NCBI GenBank assembly: GCA_965662265.1
Contig: CBFIGX010000011.1
Coordinates: forward strand, 1-52,609
Reading direction: 5' to 3'
Source: CBFIGX01 sp965662265
GTDB lineage: Bacteria; Bacteroidota; Bacteroidia; Flavobacteriales; UBA7430
Length of the DNA stretch: 52,609 nt
A program made the translations under genes and the position numbers. Positions 52,200-52,609 of the stretch are shown here, one piece after another; positions within the stretch are counted from its first letter, which is position 1, and each line of letters starts with the position of its first letter. The notes beneath the pieces were generated by a model. It had not been told where the DNA came from. It worked only from the letters and a program-made list of their open reading frames with translations, and searched no databases.

Positions 52200-52609
52200 T
52201 GCAGGTGTTTGTTTCCATAATATTCTATAGCTGCCTTGGGCTTATGATGTTACAAGACTATAAATATCGAGAAGTCTCTGTCAACTTTATGCGTACTTTT
52301 CTCATTGCGTCATTAGTGCTCGGATTTATATATAAATATGAACTTAATGAGTGGTTACTCCATAGACTCCACAACAGTATCATATTAATTGGCGTATTCT
52401 TAGTATTACAGGTTTATTATAAACTTAGGTTTAATGGCAATGGCTGGTTTATAGATCGCATTATGGGCTTAGGCGACCTATTATTTTTTGTGGCTCTTTC
52501 TTTCCTTTTTAGTCCTATTAACTTCATCTTCACCCTATGCTTTCTTTCACTGTTTAGCATACTTGTTGCTGTGCCTCTGATGTTTAGAAAAGGGAGCGAT
52601 GAAAAACTA
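52199..52609 (+). CDS. Small A24 prepilin-peptidase-like membrane protein, truncated by the window edge
   Basis: 137 residues are visible and the frame runs off the right edge. It is a polytopic membrane protein with about four hydrophobic segments. Two Asp residues match the A24 aspartyl peptidase pattern: Asp20 in LQDYKYREV at the end of the first segment and Asp93 in GLGDLLFFV, the GxGD motif. Unlike standard PilD enzymes, the N-terminal methylase domain and zinc cysteines are absent, as in the shorter A24 enzymes. The start ATG overlaps the pilin stop. It likely cleaves the leader of the preceding pilin. Confidence 0.7.
   Translation, partial: MQVFVSIIFYSCLGLMMLQDYKYREVSVNFMRTFLIASLVLGFIYKYELNEWLLHRLHNSIILIGVFLVLQVYYKLRFNGNGWFIDRIMGLGDLLFFVALSFLFSPINFIFTLCFLSLFSILVAVPLMFRKGSDEKL

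Noticed and set aside
1..52609. Search for transposases, integrases, phage genes, toxin-antitoxin pairs and CRISPR repeats
   Set aside because: No such gene or repeat array was seen; the YwqK repeats at 15375 are a protein repeat, not an antitoxin with a toxin partner.

Overview
The window is AT-rich chromosomal DNA from a member of the Bacteroidota, most likely a Flavobacteriales-type organism. The support is: type IX secretion (T9SS) C-terminal sorting domains at 3-134, 20441-21484 and 40116-41384; the SUF gene order ending in a DUF59 and a DUF2480 gene; Bacteroidota-type promoters (TTG, about 19-20 bp, TAnnTTTG); few Shine-Dalgarno sequences; and Bacteroidota-specific forms of IleRS, DksA, YbeY and the long amidophosphoribosyltransferase. 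I found no transposase, phage gene, integrase or CRISPR array. Most of the window is housekeeping DNA with some accessory genes.

Layout. 1-1361: tail of a T9SS-exported protein, a terminator, and thiL on the minus strand. 1489-7884: an eight-gene SUF iron-sulfur assembly operon (A-type carrier, sufB, sufC, sufD, sufS, sufE, sufT-like, DUF2480). 7988-11550: secreted M28 peptidase, gpsA and an acyl-reductase-like SDR. 11559-13457: long amidophosphoribosyltransferase. 13588-18321 plus 21637-22062: most of the 3-hydroxyanthranilate meta-cleavage branch of tryptophan/kynurenine breakdown (dioxygenase and ACMS decarboxylase on the minus strand; SDR, aminomuconate-semialdehyde dehydrogenase and a Rid-family aminomuconate deaminase on the plus strand). 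18332-20347: a tightly overlapping trio of VTC polyphosphate-polymerase domain, DUF4956 membrane protein and DUF2490 predicted outer-membrane barrel. 22070-26493: ileS, dksA-like and lspA. 26518-31969, minus strand: double-ATPase ABC protein, 3'-5' exonuclease, serine hydrolase, lysS. 32065-39941: SIS-family sugar-phosphate isomerase, lipB, and an AddAB/RexAB-like recombination pair. 40021-41384: an unannotated small ORF, an 18-bp perfect hairpin, and a secreted esterase pseudogene with two in-frame TAA codons. 41565-43282: two secreted proteins of unknown function. 43335-45414: tRNA-Cys, folB, gltX. 45671-51341: DUF4175 coiled-coil protein, ybeY and mnmG, with mnmG bracketed by two parS-like palindromes. 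51801-52609: a type IV pilin-like protein and the start of a small A24 prepilin-peptidase-like protein.

How the genes fit together. The SUF genes form one pathway unit for Fe-S cluster assembly. The 3-hydroxyanthranilate genes would convert 3-hydroxyanthranilate to 4-oxalocrotonate via ACMS, 2-aminomuconate semialdehyde and 2-aminomuconate. One promoter-like sequence at 15324-15353 could drive six consecutive genes, joining two of these catabolic genes to the polyphosphate-type trio. The most interesting signals are that trio as a possible envelope-spanning polyphosphate machine, the catabolic SDR that lacks the catalytic Tyr and Lys, the parS-like pair around mnmG, and the pilin/prepilin-peptidase pair at the right edge.
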